Program-made: the position numbers and the translations under genes
The notes under the pieces: generated by a model
What the model saw: the letters and a program-made list of their open reading frames with translations, nothing else
The model's database searches: none
What the model was told of the DNA's origin: nothing
Shown: positions 34,699 through 44,257 of the stretch, piece by piece
Layout: each line of letters starts with the position of its first letter
Position numbering within the stretch: the stretch's first letter is position 1
From: Thiothrix nivea DSM 5205
Lineage (GTDB): Bacteria > Pseudomonadota > Gammaproteobacteria > Thiotrichales > Thiotrichaceae
DNA: 64,000 nucleotides
Direction: 5' to 3'
Assembly (NCBI RefSeq): GCF_000260135.1
Contig: NZ_JH651384.1
Location: forward strand, 995,693 to 1,059,692

Positions 34699-35763
34699 AT
34701 GAAATTTGTGTCGTTGTTGAAGATGACGGCTATTGCCAGCTGCCTGTCCGCTGCTGTGCTGACTTCAACCGCATTCGCCGAAGAAGTTAAACTGAACGGC
34801 TCCGGTGCCAGTTTCCCTGCCCCTATCTATGCCAAGTGGTTCAAGGACTTCAGTGCTGCGAACGCTGACATCCGTGTTGACTACCAGTCCAAGGGTAGCG
34901 GCGCTGGCATCCAGGATTTCATCAACAAGACCGTTGACTTCGCCGCCAGTGACGCCGCGATGAATGACGAAGAACTGGGCAAGGCTGGCAACAAAGCCAT
35001 CCTGCTGCCGATGACTGCCGGTGAAGTGGTACTGGCCTACAACCTGGAAGGCGTTGATGGCCTGAAACTGCCTCGCGATGTTTACCCTGAAATCTTCGCG
35101 GGCAAAATCACCCAGTGGAATGACCCTAAAATTGCCGCCGCCAACCCGGATGCAAAACTGCCTGACGAAGCCATCACGGTCGTGACCCGCGCCGACTCCA
35201 GCGGCACCAGCTTCGTGTTCACCAGCCACCTGGCTGCCATCAGCGAAGATTTCAAGTCTAGCGTTGGCGAAGGCAACAAATCCCCTAACTGGCCTGCGAC
35301 TGACAAATTCGTCAAAGCGCCTAAAAATGACGGCATCGCTGCCACCATCAAACAAACCCCAGGCGCCATCGGCTACATCGAATACGGTTTCGCCAAGCTG
35401 AGCGGCTGGAAAAGCATCGCCATGCTACAAAACAAGGATGGCCAGTTCGTAGCGGCTGATGCCAAATCCGGCGCGGCAGCACTGGCTGGTACTGACTTCC
35501 CTAGCGGCAACCTGCCTAACAGCGATGTGCCTGACCTGCGTGCATGGGCAACTGACCCTGCCGGTGCAGATGCTTACCCCATCGCCAGCTACACCTGGAT
35601 GATCTTCTACCCGGAACAAGACGCCGCCAAAGCCGACGCCCTGCGTAAAGTGGTTGAATACGGCCTGACCACCGGCCAGGAAAGTGCTGACTCCCTGGGC
35701 TACATCCCAATGCCGGAAAGCGTTGTGAAGAAGGTTCGTGAAGTCTCCCAAATGATCAAGTAA
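34699..35763 (+). CDS. pstS: Phosphate ABC transporter, periplasmic phosphate-binding protein
   Basis: A 354-residue protein with a signal peptide cleaved near AFAEEV. PstS hallmarks are LNGSGASFPAPIYAKWF, YQSKGSGAGIQDFI, FAASDAAMNDEE, VTRADSSGTSFVFTSHLA and the IGYIEYGFAKLSGW region. It captures phosphate and hands it to PstCA. It is first of pstS-pstC-pstA-pstB, with a strong hairpin after it that should leave PstS more abundant than the membrane parts. Confidence 0.96.
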   Translation: MKFVSLLKMTAIASCLSAAVLTSTAFAEEVKLNGSGASFPAPIYAKWFKDFSAANADIRVDYQSKGSGAGIQDFINKTVDFAASDAAMNDEELGKAGNKAILLPMTAGEVVLAYNLEGVDGLKLPRDVYPEIFAGKITQWNDPKIAAANPDAKLPDEAITVVTRADSSGTSFVFTSHLAAISEDFKSSVGEGNKSPNWPATDKFVKAPKNDGIAATIKQTPGAIGYIEYGFAKLSGWKSIAMLQNKDGQFVAADAKSGAAALAGTDFPSGNLPNSDVPDLRAWATDPAGADAYPIASYTWMIFYPEQDAAKADALRKVVEYGLTTGQESADSLGYIPMPESVVKKVREVSQMIK

Positions 35764-35791
35764 TACCCTCCGTTATCTGATCATTGACCCA

Positions 35792-35823
35792 GGAAGCCGG
35801 GGGACTCTCCACGCCCGGCTTTC
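35792..35823 (+). terminator. Stem-loop between pstS and pstC (partial terminator or stabiliser)
   Basis: GGAAGCCGGG pairs with CCCGGCTTTCC across an 11-base loop, just after the pstS stop. Such hairpins in binding-protein transport operons limit transcription of, or protect mRNA upstream from, the membrane genes. Confidence 0.6.
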
Positions 35824-35859
35824 CCTCCACCCCCAAAGTACGTTTTCAGGTGTCACCCG

Positions 35860-36837
35860 ATGGCTTCCAACCCATTCCAGCAAGCTACCTCCTCCGGCAG
35901 CGTTACCAAACCACCTTCAGGTGGCGACTACACCAGCGATAGCCTGTTCCGTGGCCTGGCTTACGGTTCCGCTTTCCTGATCATCATCCTGATGGGCTAC
36001 ATCCTGTGGGAAATCGGCAGTCAGGCATTACCTGCCATGCAGCGTTATGGCCTCGGTTTCATTAGCGGCATGGACTGGAACCCCGGCAAGGAAGAATTCG
36101 GTATCCTGCCGGAAATCTGGGGGACGCTATACAGCTCCCTGCTCGCCCTGTTGCTGGGCGGCCTGTTTGGCGTTTTCATCGCCATTTTCCTCACCCAGGA
36201 TTTCATTGAAGCGCGTCTGGCGGCGGTGTTCCGCACCATCGTCGAGTTACTGGCCGCCATCCCTTCGGTTGTGTATGGCTTGTGGGGGATTTATGTGCTG
36301 ATCCCTGCCCTGCGCCCGATCGCTGGCTTCCTGCATGAACATCTGGGTTTCATCCCGCTGTTCGGCACCAGCCTGAGCGGGCCGGGCATGGCGCCTGCCG
36401 CGCTGGTGCTGGCGATCATGATCCTGCCAACCGTGGCGGCGATTTCGGTGGACGCTTTCCGCCGCATTCCCTACAAGGTGAAGGAAGCCGCATTTGGCAT
36501 GGGCACTACCCGTTGGGAAGCGATCCTGAAAGTGATGCTGCCGACCGCCTCTTCCGGCATCCTGGCCGCGTTGGTGCTGGGCTTTGGCCGCGCGCTGGGC
36601 GAAACCATGGCGCTGGCGATGCTGATCGGCAACGTCGACCAGATCAGCCTGTCGATTTTCTCCCCCGGCAACACGCTGGCTTCACTGCTGGCTTCCAATT
36701 TCCCGGAAGCCGGGACGCTGGAAGTGCAGAGCCTGATGTACGCCGCGCTGGCGCTGCTGGTGATTACCCTGCTGGTCAACGTGGCGGGTCTTGCCATCCA
36801 GCAATACACTGTCCGCAAGTTTGAGGGCAAGAAATGA
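35860..36837 (+). CDS. pstC: Phosphate ABC transporter permease PstC
   Basis: A 325-residue membrane protein with six helices. The permease coupling loop lies in RRIPYKVKEAAFGMGTTRWEAI near residue 205. The N-terminal AFLIIILMGYILWEI helix and the EIWGTLYSSLLALLLGGLFGV segment match PstC. It pairs with PstA, whose start overlaps its stop by 4 bp. Confidence 0.95.
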   Translation: MASNPFQQATSSGSVTKPPSGGDYTSDSLFRGLAYGSAFLIIILMGYILWEIGSQALPAMQRYGLGFISGMDWNPGKEEFGILPEIWGTLYSSLLALLLGGLFGVFIAIFLTQDFIEARLAAVFRTIVELLAAIPSVVYGLWGIYVLIPALRPIAGFLHEHLGFIPLFGTSLSGPGMAPAALVLAIMILPTVAAISVDAFRRIPYKVKEAAFGMGTTRWEAILKVMLPTASSGILAALVLGFGRALGETMALAMLIGNVDQISLSIFSPGNTLASLLASNFPEAGTLEVQSLMYAALALLVITLLVNVAGLAIQQYTVRKFEGKK

Positions 36838-37727
36838 GCAATATGAATATAAACCTGTCCTCAGCCACGCTGGGGAAAGACTACAACCTGAGCCGCCAGC
36901 CGCTGGAATACCGCGCCATGAAAAGCGGTTTCCTGACCGGCCTCACCTGGCTGATGGCGTTCCTGGCCAGCGTGCCGTTGTTTTCCGTCATCTATATGCT
37001 GGTGATGAAAGGCGGCACGCGCATCAACTGGGAAACCCTGACTGCACTGCCGCCCGCCGGTTTTGAAATGGGCGGCGGTTTCGGCAACGCCATCATCGGC
37101 ACGCTGGTCATGGTGGGCATCGCCAGCGCCATTAGCGTGCCGTTTGGCACACTGGCTGCGGTCTACCTCGGCGTACTGGATCCGCAAAGCCGCACCGCGA
37201 CTGCTTCACGCTTCCTGGCCAAAACCCTGACCGGTTTCCCCTCCATCCTCGCCGGTGTTTTTGTGTATTCCATCCTGGTCATCAATTTTGGTTACTCGGC
37301 GCTGGCGGGCGGGGTCGCCCTTGCGGTGTTGATGTTGCCGACCGTAGTGCTGGCCGCAGAAGAAGCCATGCGCCAAGTACCGCAACGCATGAAGGACGCA
37401 GCCTACGGCATGGGCTGCACGCGCAGTCAGGTGATCTGGAAAGTGGTGTTGCCAACCGGCCTGTCCGGCATCCTCACCGGCGTATTGCTGGCGGTGGCGG
37501 GCGCGGCGGGCGAGTCCGCGCCGCTGCTGTTTACCGCGCTGTTCAGCAACTACTACATTTCCGAGGTCATGGAGCCAACAGCCTCATTGTCGATCCTGAT
37601 CTACAACTTCTCGGCCATGCCGTTTGAAAACCAGCTTGAGCTTGCTTGGACGGCATCCCTGGTGCTGGTGCTCATCGTCCTCGTATTCAACGTCCTGGCC
37701 CGCCTGTTTGGCCGACCCAAATATTAA
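36834..37727 (+). CDS. pstA: Phosphate ABC transporter permease PstA
   Basis: A 297-residue six-helix permease. It shows GGGFGNAIIGTLVMVGIASAI, GVLDPQSRTATASRFLAKTLTGFPSILAGVFVY and the coupling loop EEAMRQVPQRMKDAAYGMGCTRSQVIW. It starts inside the pstC stop and is followed by pstB after 18 bp. Confidence 0.95.
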   Translation: MSNMNINLSSATLGKDYNLSRQPLEYRAMKSGFLTGLTWLMAFLASVPLFSVIYMLVMKGGTRINWETLTALPPAGFEMGGGFGNAIIGTLVMVGIASAISVPFGTLAAVYLGVLDPQSRTATASRFLAKTLTGFPSILAGVFVYSILVINFGYSALAGGVALAVLMLPTVVLAAEEAMRQVPQRMKDAAYGMGCTRSQVIWKVVLPTGLSGILTGVLLAVAGAAGESAPLLFTALFSNYYISEVMEPTASLSILIYNFSAMPFENQLELAWTASLVLVLIVLVFNVLARLFGRPKY

Positions 37728-37745
37728 CTTTTCAGGAGTCACCCC

Positions 37746-38573
37746 ATGACTGCTCCCATTGAACCAAGCATTTCCAGCGCCGCCCGCTTCACGGCCAACG
37801 GCCCGGTCGTCATCAACTGCGACATCGACAAAATTTACTACGGTGATTTTCTCGCCGTGCGCAAAAGCATCGTGCCCATCGAGAAGAACAAGATCACCGG
37901 CTTTATCGGCCCTTCCGGCTGCGGCAAGAGCACCGTGCTGCGTAGCCTCAACCGCATGAACGACCTGATCCCGGTATTCCGCCTGGAAGGTGAAGTGACC
38001 TACCACGGCCAGAACATCTACGCGCGTAACGTCGACCCGGTAGTGGTGCGCCGCTACATCGGCATGGTGTTCCAGCAACCCAACCCGTTTTCCATGAGCA
38101 TCTATGACAACGTGGCCTTCGGTCTGCGCCTGAACCGCTTCAAGGGCAACATGGATGAGCGCGTGCAAAAAGCGCTGGAAGGCGCGGCGCTGTGGAAGGA
38201 AGTCAAGGACAAGCTCAAGAACAGCGGCCTGTCCCTGTCCGGCGGCCAACAACAGCGCCTGTGCATTGCCCGCGCCATCGCCACCGAGCCGGATGTATTG
38301 CTGATGGACGAACCCTGTTCCGCCCTCGACCCGATCGCCACCCGTCAGGTCGAAGAACTCATGCTGGAACTGAAGGAACATTACACGCTGGCGCTGGTCA
38401 CGCATAATATGCAACAGGCCATGCGCGTTGCCGACAACACCTCCTTCTTCGGCGTCGACATCTCGCAGGGTGGCCGCACCGGCTATCTGGTGGAAATGGG
38501 TGAAACCCGGCAGATTTTTGAAGACCCGCAGGCGCAACTGACCAAGGAATACGTTGCCGGTCACTTCAGTTAA
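37746..38573 (+). CDS. pstB: Phosphate ABC transporter ATP-binding protein
   Basis: A 275-residue ATPase with Walker [11 protein letters not shown]-loop VFQQPNPF, signature LSGGQQQRL, Walker [13 protein letters not shown] and the switch histidine in LVTHNMQQA. The segment [16 protein letters not shown] is typical of PstB. It completes the transporter, and no phoU gene follows. Confidence 0.97.
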   Translation: MTAPIEPSISSAARFTANGPVVINCDIDKIYYGDFLAVRKSIVPIEKNKITGFIGPSGCGKSTVLRSLNRMNDLIPVFRLEGEVTYHGQNIYARNVDPVVVRRYIGMVFQQPNPFSMSIYDNVAFGLRLNRFKGNMDERVQKALEGAALWKEVKDKLKNSGLSLSGGQQQRLCIARAIATEPDVLLMDEPCSALDPIATRQVEELMLELKEHYTLALVTHNMQQAMRVADNTSFFGVDISQGGRTGYLVEMGETRQIFEDPQAQLTKEYVAGHFS

Positions 38574-38626
38574 GCCTGCTGCCTGCCGGTAGCATCAATA
38601 ATCAACAAAAAGAAGGGAGGTACAGG

Positions 38627-39325
38627 ATGCACTGGGGTATCTTTACGCAAGACGAACGCCAAACCACCCGCTACCGGCTGGATTTGGCGGCGATAGAGGC
38701 ATCATTACGGGAAGTCCAGGCGGACTTTGAGCGCATCAATATCAGCCTGGACTCACCCCGCGACGCCTTTTCGGATGAAGTCGTCAGTAATATGCTGGCC
38801 GGTTACCGTTGCGTCGATGAAGCCCTGCACCTGGGCATCGACCTATTCATGCTGGGCAATTCCGCCCGCATCCTCGAACTCAACAACCTGATCCTGTGTG
38901 GTGACGGCCCGGTCAAGCGCCAGCAGCTTGCCTCCCACCTCAAGGCGAGCGAGAAACGTTTCTATCAGCAACCTGACGGCATCGGCGACCTGATGGAATG
39001 GCTGGAACGGCACAAGCATGAGCCGGTATGGGAACGCGCCGCCGGGATTTACATCCACATCCTCAGCACGCCACAGTTGTTCATCGAAGGCAATCACCGC
39101 ACCGCCATGCTGATCGTCAGCTACGTGCTGGCGCGGGAAGGGCAACCACCATTTGTGCTCAGCAAGAAAAATATCCGCGCTTATTTTGACCCATCCAAAC
39201 ACGTTTTCTACCGCAACCGCCACAGTCTGGCGATGATCTGGCAATGGCCACGCCTGCAACATGAAATTGCGGAACTATTGCGCAAGCATGCAAGTCCGGA
39301 GTTCCTGTTGGCTGACGACGTTTGA
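38627..39325 (+). CDS. Fic/Doc-like protein with degenerate active site
   Basis: A 232-residue helical protein. The Fic loop is recognisable as PQLFIEGNHRTAML (residues 149-162), aligning with HPFxxGNGRxxR. The catalytic histidine is replaced by Gln150, the second glycine by His157 and the last arginine by Met, so canonical AMP transfer is unlikely. An acidic residue, GN and the first arginine are kept, so nucleotide or phosphate binding may persist. It follows pstB by 53 bp with a GGGAGGT ribosome-binding site, exactly where phoU often lies, which suggests a role in phosphate-transport regulation. Confidence 0.65.
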   Translation: MHWGIFTQDERQTTRYRLDLAAIEASLREVQADFERINISLDSPRDAFSDEVVSNMLAGYRCVDEALHLGIDLFMLGNSARILELNNLILCGDGPVKRQQLASHLKASEKRFYQQPDGIGDLMEWLERHKHEPVWERAAGIYIHILSTPQLFIEGNHRTAMLIVSYVLAREGQPPFVLSKKNIRAYFDPSKHVFYRNRHSLAMIWQWPRLQHEIAELLRKHASPEFLLADDV

Positions 39326-39369
39326 CAGCGTGAAGAGGGCGTATGCAATATGCCCCTACAGGGGAAATT

Positions 39370-39627
39370 TTAGTGGATAGCCTGCCCGTTGCGCTTGGTC
39401 TCGCCACGGTTGGAGTCCAGCATGGCGTGGAAACGTTCCGGGTCATTCTTCAGCATGATGACATATTCCTCGACCAACCCTTGCCAGCCGAATCCGCCGT
39501 GTTCCTTCATGTGCAGGAGCGCGACCATCAACAATTTGGAGGCGGCGCGGATTTCACGTTTCTCACCTTCGTGGTAGGAAACGACGAGTTCGCGGTACAG
39601 GGCTTCAACCTTTTCCAGTGGTGTCAT
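39370..39627 (-). CDS. Small hypothetical protein
   Basis: An 85-residue, largely helical protein (ELVVSYHEGEKREIRAASKLLMVALLHMKEHGGFGWQ) with no recognised family. A GGAA ribosome-binding site precedes the ATG. It faces the Fic-like gene across a 44-bp gap, so it belongs to a separate transcript. Confidence 0.5.
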   Translation of the reverse strand: MTPLEKVEALYRELVVSYHEGEKREIRAASKLLMVALLHMKEHGGFGWQGLVEEYVIMLKNDPERFHAMLDSNRGETKRNGQAIH

Positions 39628-39694
39628 GGATAATTCCGGGAAAGTGAATAAAACATAACGTGAAACTTCACGTCACACCGAGATAGCAGATACA

Positions 39695-39911
39695 TTACAA
39701 ATACAGCGGAGCCATCCGCCGCCAATAATAACCCTTGTGCGCCCGCTCATCCCACTCATGCAGGTGATGGCGGATACCTTTGCTGTGCAGGATATGGCTT
39801 AGATGATGATTGTTACCCAGAAATGGGTCTTCCCTGCCGATCACCAGCACAATATCCAAGAGGTTGGGCTGGAAGCCCGCCGGTGAAAATACTTTCCTGT
39901 TTACTGAATGG
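39695..39911 (-). pseudogene. C-terminal remnant of a putative esterase
   Basis: Read on the minus strand, the frame ends LVIGREDPFLGNNHHLSHIL and HEWDERAHKGYYWRRMAPLYL. That is the usual end of esterase-D-like hydrolases: an aspartate region, then a catalytic His in a H(D/K)xxYW motif. The N-terminal two-thirds are missing. The coding phase runs into the neighbouring esterase gene in a different frame, so nothing upstream can complete it. Confidence 0.55.
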
Positions 39912-40871
39912 CTATAACCCCGCGAAGAAGGTTTCCAATTCCGCCAGCAGTTCCCGTTCCTGCTCCGCCTGGCGCGGGTAATTGAAATGCCCCGCCTCCA
40001 GCACGAACAGCGACTTCGACTCCGGCAAGGCATTGTAGATGGCGAACTGCCCCGGTGGAGCGACCGTCGGGTCGAACAACGCGGCGGCCACATGCAGCGG
40101 CTGGCGGATGAAACCGGCGGCGCTGGCGGCGTCGTAATATTGCAGGGTATCCATGACATTGCCGTGCTGCTGCTGATAGCGCTGCACCGCCGCGCCGCTG
40201 CCAACCGTCGGCAGTTGCAAACGCAGCGGATGATTGCCGAAAGTCGGCACATTCAGGTGCGCCCGCTGGATGCGCGCATCCCATGGCAACGCCAATGCGC
40301 CTATCCCCCCACCAAAACTGATGCCGGAATAGCCAATATGCCCGCGCACCGCCGGAAACAATAACTGCAAGGCCGACACTGCCAACCACAAGTCTTCCAC
40401 ACACCCACCGATGATGTACTGCTCTGATTTGTCGATGTCGTGTAGCACATGGTAAGAAGGGTTGCTGGAAACCGATGCCTGCTGGCTGCGTGACAGCCCG
40501 CGAAAACAGGGAAACAACAAAGCCGCCCCTGACGGGCACAGGCGGTAATCCGGTTCATCGCAGCCGCCATAGCCGTGCCCGAATACCAACCCGCAAGTCA
40601 CCGGCTGGCTTTGCGGAACTAGCACCCAACCTCCAATGATAGAATGATCGGTGGAAAAATAGCTCAGGTCATAGACTTCAAAACCGTTATGCGCCGTCCC
40701 TGTATGTTTGATGCTGGGGCGTGGATGCACCAGCAATGTGCGTTCATAACGGCTTTGCCAGAATGCGGCAAAATCAGCGGGCATGGCTGGCGCATCCACC
40801 GCAAGCAAATCCGCCAGCGAATAGCCATAACCAGGGTCAAATGCAAACGAATGAGCAAAACGGGACGGCAT
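39912..40871 (-). CDS. Acetylxylan esterase-like alpha/beta hydrolase
   Basis: A 319-residue protein starting at the ATG at 40871 (AAAGGAAACCGG upstream; an in-frame TTG 5 codons earlier is less likely). It belongs to the AXE1/cephalosporin-C deacetylase group: VFGHGYGG as the oxyanion-loop region, the nucleophile elbow GYSGISFGGG, and late Asp and His positions (LFDPTVAPPGQFAIYN, LEAGHFNYPRQ). It could deacetylate sugars. The real substrate is not evident. It is isolated from the sucrose operon by a CBM48 gene. Confidence 0.78.
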   Translation of the reverse strand: MPSRFAHSFAFDPGYGYSLADLLAVDAPAMPADFAAFWQSRYERTLLVHPRPSIKHTGTAHNGFEVYDLSYFSTDHSIIGGWVLVPQSQPVTCGLVFGHGYGGCDEPDYRLCPSGAALLFPCFRGLSRSQQASVSSNPSYHVLHDIDKSEQYIIGGCVEDLWLAVSALQLLFPAVRGHIGYSGISFGGGIGALALPWDARIQRAHLNVPTFGNHPLRLQLPTVGSGAAVQRYQQQHGNVMDTLQYYDAASAAGFIRQPLHVAAALFDPTVAPPGQFAIYNALPESKSLFVLEAGHFNYPRQAEQERELLAELETFFAGL

Positions 40872-40921
40872 CCGGTTTCCTTTCAAAACTACGGAGACCT
40901 GTGTTTATAACCTATTTCCGC

Positions 40922-41230
40922 TCACACGCGCACGACAGAGTTTTCACCGTCGATACCGTTAACGGCATAACCGTCGGCCTCCCACTCATTTTCCCATTGC
41001 TCACCGTCATACAGATAGCGGAACTGGTATTCCGGGGTAGCGGTTTCCAGCTCCAATACAGCGGTAAACTCACCGCTTTTAAGGGGGGTCATAGGTATTG
41101 CCTCGGCATCCCAGGCATTGAAATCGCCAGCCAGATAAATGGCTTGTGCCGACCGGGCTGCTTCCTTGCTAATGCGGAATGTCACTTTGCAAACAGGGCG
41201 GGTTTTCAGGTATTGCTTTTTGAGGCTCAT
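40922..41230 (-). CDS. CBM48 (glycogen-binding, isoamylase N-terminal-like) small protein
   Basis: A 102-residue protein with the early-set fold found in AMPK beta subunits and isoamylases: AIYLAGDFNAWDAEAIPMTPL and FRYLYDGEQWENEWEADGYAVN. It has no catalytic domain. The second ATG (41230) is preferred because AGGAA lies at a better distance. Lying 139 bp downstream of amylosucrase, which makes alpha-1,4-glucan, it may bind that product. Confidence 0.75.
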   Translation of the reverse strand: MSLKKQYLKTRPVCKVTFRISKEAARSAQAIYLAGDFNAWDAEAIPMTPLKSGEFTAVLELETATPEYQFRYLYDGEQWENEWEADGYAVNGIDGENSVVRV

Positions 41231-41369
41231 GGTCATTTCCTGATGTTACAACTTTGCGGGGATTTTCTCAGGGAAATGTTAAGCAGGTTTTATGCCATAA
41301 CCCACGCAACAACTGCCAGAATATAGCACCATATCAGTGAATTTCCAGACGGAGGGGTGGGCGACTTAT

Positions 41370-43325
41370 TTACTGATCCGTCAGCCAATAAAACCGGTAG
41401 GGTGGGATCACCAGCTCATCCTTGAACATTGCAGGGCGTTCCCCCGAATACAAATCACGTACCGAACCCTGACGGAAATAGGCTTTGCGGCCAATATCCT
41501 CCAGATTCAGGTGTTGGGGGGCACTGTCGAAGTTGGCGACGACCAGCACCCGGCTGGTGGGTTGCAGGTGTTCAAAGCGTGAAAATACGAACAGGTGCGG
41601 GTTGCCCACATCCAGCAGTTCGCGGTTGTTGAAATCGGCGAACGCCGTCACTTCCTTGCGTACTGAAATCATTTTTTTCAAGGCATTGAACAGGCGGAAC
41701 TCAACGGTTCCTGGCGTGTTGCGCTGTTCAGCATTGTCCCAATTGATACGCGGGCGGTGCGCCCAGCGGCTGTCGTTGGCTTTGGCCGGATCTTCCAGAT
41801 AAGTGTTGTCGTTGAGTGTGCCAATTTCATCGCCGTAGTACAGCAAGGGGATACCGCCAAATGCCAGAGTCATGCCATGCAACAGCAGGATGATCTTGAT
41901 GGCAACGTCGATACGTTCCGGGTCTTGGGCTTGCAGGGCGCTTTCCAGCCCTACCAGTGATGCCAACGAACCGGAAATGCGCGTGTCACCGGTCTTGTCA
42001 TTATGGCCGAAGGGTAAGCCGCGTGCGGGCGAGTTGTCATAACGCCCGGTGAAATAGTCGATCAGGAACTGGCGGTGGGCGTAAGGCTCGTAACCCACTG
42101 CGCGGATGTCGTTATCATCAAACCCAAGGCCGATGTCATCGTGGCAACGCACGTAATTCAGCCAGGTGGCGCGTTCCAGCTTGTCGGGCAGGCTTTTGAT
42201 ACCCTGGGTCAAGAGTTTGGCGTTCTTGGTAGCGACCGCATCCCATAGCAGCGCCATGAAGGTGGCGTTGTAGGCAATTTCACATTCCTTGGCATTGATC
42301 GCGTCTTCGCCGAAGTATTTGATGATTTCGACCGGGGCAACAATCGCTTCCGCAATGAACAGCACGCCGGGGGCGGTTACCTGGCAGCAATCTTTCAGCA
42401 ATTGCAGGATCAGGTGCGCCTCGCGCTCGTTCTGGCAAATGCTGCCGATCTTTTTCCACAGGAACGCTACCGCATCCAGCCGCAGGATGTCCGCCCCCTG
42501 GTTCGCCCAGTAGAGGATGATGTCGAGGATTTCGATGAACACCGCCGGGTTGCTGTAATTCAGATCCCATTGGTAACTGTTGAACACCGTCATCACCCAC
42601 TTGCCCATCTCCTCATCCCAAGTGAAATTGCCGGGTGAGGTTTCAGGGAAGATTTCCGGCATGGTGACTTCAAACATGTCCGGCACTTCGCGGTTGTCGA
42701 AGATGTAGTAGTAATCCTGGAATTTGGCATCGCCTGCACGCGCCTGTTGCGCCCATTCGTGTTCGTTGGACGTATGGTTCAACACCACGTCCAGCGTCAG
42801 CAGGATGCCGCGTTTACGCAATTCGCCCGCCAGCGTTTCCACATCGTCCAGCGTGCCAAAACGCTCATCAATTTGGCGGAAATTACTGATTGCGTAGCCG
42901 CCGTCACTCGCGCCCTTGGGGCATTGCAGCATCGGCATCAGGTGTACCATGTTGACGCCGAGTTCCTGGAAATAATGCACCTTTTCGGTCAGATGGGGCA
43001 GGTTTTTGGCGAAACCGTCGGCATACAACGCCATGCCCACCCATTCCTGGCTTAAAAACCAGTTGTGGTCTTTCTCGCGCTCCAGGTCGGATTCACGCAG
43101 GTAATCGGCGCGCAGTAGGTATTGCCGCGCCATGGTTTCCACCAGGCACTGGATGTGTTCGCGGAAATCCTCGCGCTTGCCGTAGAGGATATTAAACAGC
43201 GAATGGATGGAGTAGAAGTTTGCCCCCAACCGCGTATAAAAATGACGCAGCCCTTCGCCCTTGATGGTCGGGTCAAGCTCAATCAGGATGTCGTTGAGAA
43301 GGGAGTGGGAAACCTGTTCGTACAT
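41370..43325 (-). CDS. Amylosucrase (GH13)
   Basis: A 651-residue enzyme starting at 43325 (AAGGAACACGC upstream). It transfers glucose from sucrose to an alpha-glucan and releases fructose. GH13 motifs are DVVLNHTSNEHEWA (region I), DILRLDAVAFLWK with the nucleophile Asp (region II), LFIAEAIVAP (the acid/base Glu, region III), and YVRCHDDIGLGF with the transition-state Asp (region IV). Amylosucrase length and an N-terminal helical domain distinguish it from alpha-amylase. It is the last gene of the sucrose operon, so released fructose can be phosphorylated by the fructokinase. Confidence 0.9.
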   Translation of the reverse strand: MYEQVSHSLLNDILIELDPTIKGEGLRHFYTRLGANFYSIHSLFNILYGKREDFREHIQCLVETMARQYLLRADYLRESDLEREKDHNWFLSQEWVGMALYADGFAKNLPHLTEKVHYFQELGVNMVHLMPMLQCPKGASDGGYAISNFRQIDERFGTLDDVETLAGELRKRGILLTLDVVLNHTSNEHEWAQQARAGDAKFQDYYYIFDNREVPDMFEVTMPEIFPETSPGNFTWDEEMGKWVMTVFNSYQWDLNYSNPAVFIEILDIILYWANQGADILRLDAVAFLWKKIGSICQNEREAHLILQLLKDCCQVTAPGVLFIAEAIVAPVEIIKYFGEDAINAKECEIAYNATFMALLWDAVATKNAKLLTQGIKSLPDKLERATWLNYVRCHDDIGLGFDDNDIRAVGYEPYAHRQFLIDYFTGRYDNSPARGLPFGHNDKTGDTRISGSLASLVGLESALQAQDPERIDVAIKIILLLHGMTLAFGGIPLLYYGDEIGTLNDNTYLEDPAKANDSRWAHRPRINWDNAEQRNTPGTVEFRLFNALKKMISVRKEVTAFADFNNRELLDVGNPHLFVFSRFEHLQPTSRVLVVANFDSAPQHLNLEDIGRKAYFRQGSVRDLYSGERPAMFKDELVIPPYRFYWLTDQ

Positions 43326-43345
43326 GCGTGTTCCTTTGTTTTCTT

Positions 43346-44257
43346 TTACGCCAGTGGCCAGTTTTCGATGAAGGGTTGGTAAAAATCCCGGTTTTGGGTG
43401 GTTGCACCCCGCAGGCCGACGACAGCACTGGCGAACTGCTGCGCCCGCCGCAGGGTTGCTTCCATTGGCCAACCTTTTAGCAGACCCAACAGCAAAACAC
43501 TACTGAAAGAGTCGCCCGCGCCGACGGTATCGACTACCTGGGTGACGCGTTCCGGTTTGACCTGCAAACGTTCGCCGGTGCTGGAAACCGTCAATGCACC
43601 TGCTTCACCCAGGGTGATGATCAGCCATGCCAGTGGCAGGGTAGCGAACAGGTGGCGGATGCGGCTATCGGTGTCGCTGTGTTGTGGGACGATTTCGGCC
43701 AACTCATCGGCGTTGATCTTGAGCCATTGCGCCCCAGCCAATATCGGGCCGATAGTTTCCGTGCTCCACCACGGTGCGCGCAGGTTGATGTCGATGAAAC
43801 GCGGCGTGCCGGATCGCTGTTGCAATTGCCCCCAAGCGTTATGGGACACTGGCTGGCGCAAGGCAAGGCTGCCGTGATAGAGCAAAGTGTTGGCAGGCAG
43901 TTCCGGCAGTTTTCCCGCTTCAATGAAATCCCACGCGCTATCGGGAACAATGTTGTAATGCGGCTCGCCGTTGTGGAAGCGGACATCCACCGCGCCTGTC
44001 GGGTAGGCGCTGGTTTGCAGGCCAGCCATGTCCATGCCCCAAGCCTGCATGGCGGAACGCACCTGATCGCCCAGCGGGTCTGCGCCGACGCTGGAAATGA
44101 ACAATGGCTGCATTCCGAACGCCTGCAAATGCCAAGCGACGTTGAAGGGTGCGCCGCCGAGTACGGCGCTGCCATCCGGGAAACGGTCAAACAGCACTTC
44201 GCCAAAGATGACCGGGCGCAACAGTTCCCGGCTTGCGCTAATGTGATGGTCTGTCAT
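43346..44257 (-). CDS. PfkB-family carbohydrate kinase, probable fructokinase
   Basis: A 303-residue ribokinase-fold kinase. Signatures are FGEVLFDRFPDGSAVLGGAPFNVAWHLQAFG at the N-terminus and VDTVGAGDSFSSVLLLGLL with the catalytic Asp near residue 255. Position between sucrose-phosphate phosphatase and amylosucrase makes fructose the likely substrate, giving fructose 6-phosphate for sucrose synthesis. It overlaps the preceding gene's stop by one base. Confidence 0.88.
   Translation of the reverse strand: MTDHHISASRELLRPVIFGEVLFDRFPDGSAVLGGAPFNVAWHLQAFGMQPLFISSVGADPLGDQVRSAMQAWGMDMAGLQTSAYPTGAVDVRFHNGEPHYNIVPDSAWDFIEAGKLPELPANTLLYHGSLALRQPVSHNAWGQLQQRSGTPRFIDINLRAPWWSTETIGPILAGAQWLKINADELAEIVPQHSDTDSRIRHLFATLPLAWLIITLGEAGALTVSSTGERLQVKPERVTQVVDTVGAGDSFSSVLLLGLLKGWPMEATLRRAQQFASAVVGLRGATTQNRDFYQPFIENWPLA

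Noticed and set aside
37584-38564. A 326-codon minus-strand open frame opposite pstB
   Set aside because: pstB has every ABC motif on the plus strand; the opposite frame is an artefact.
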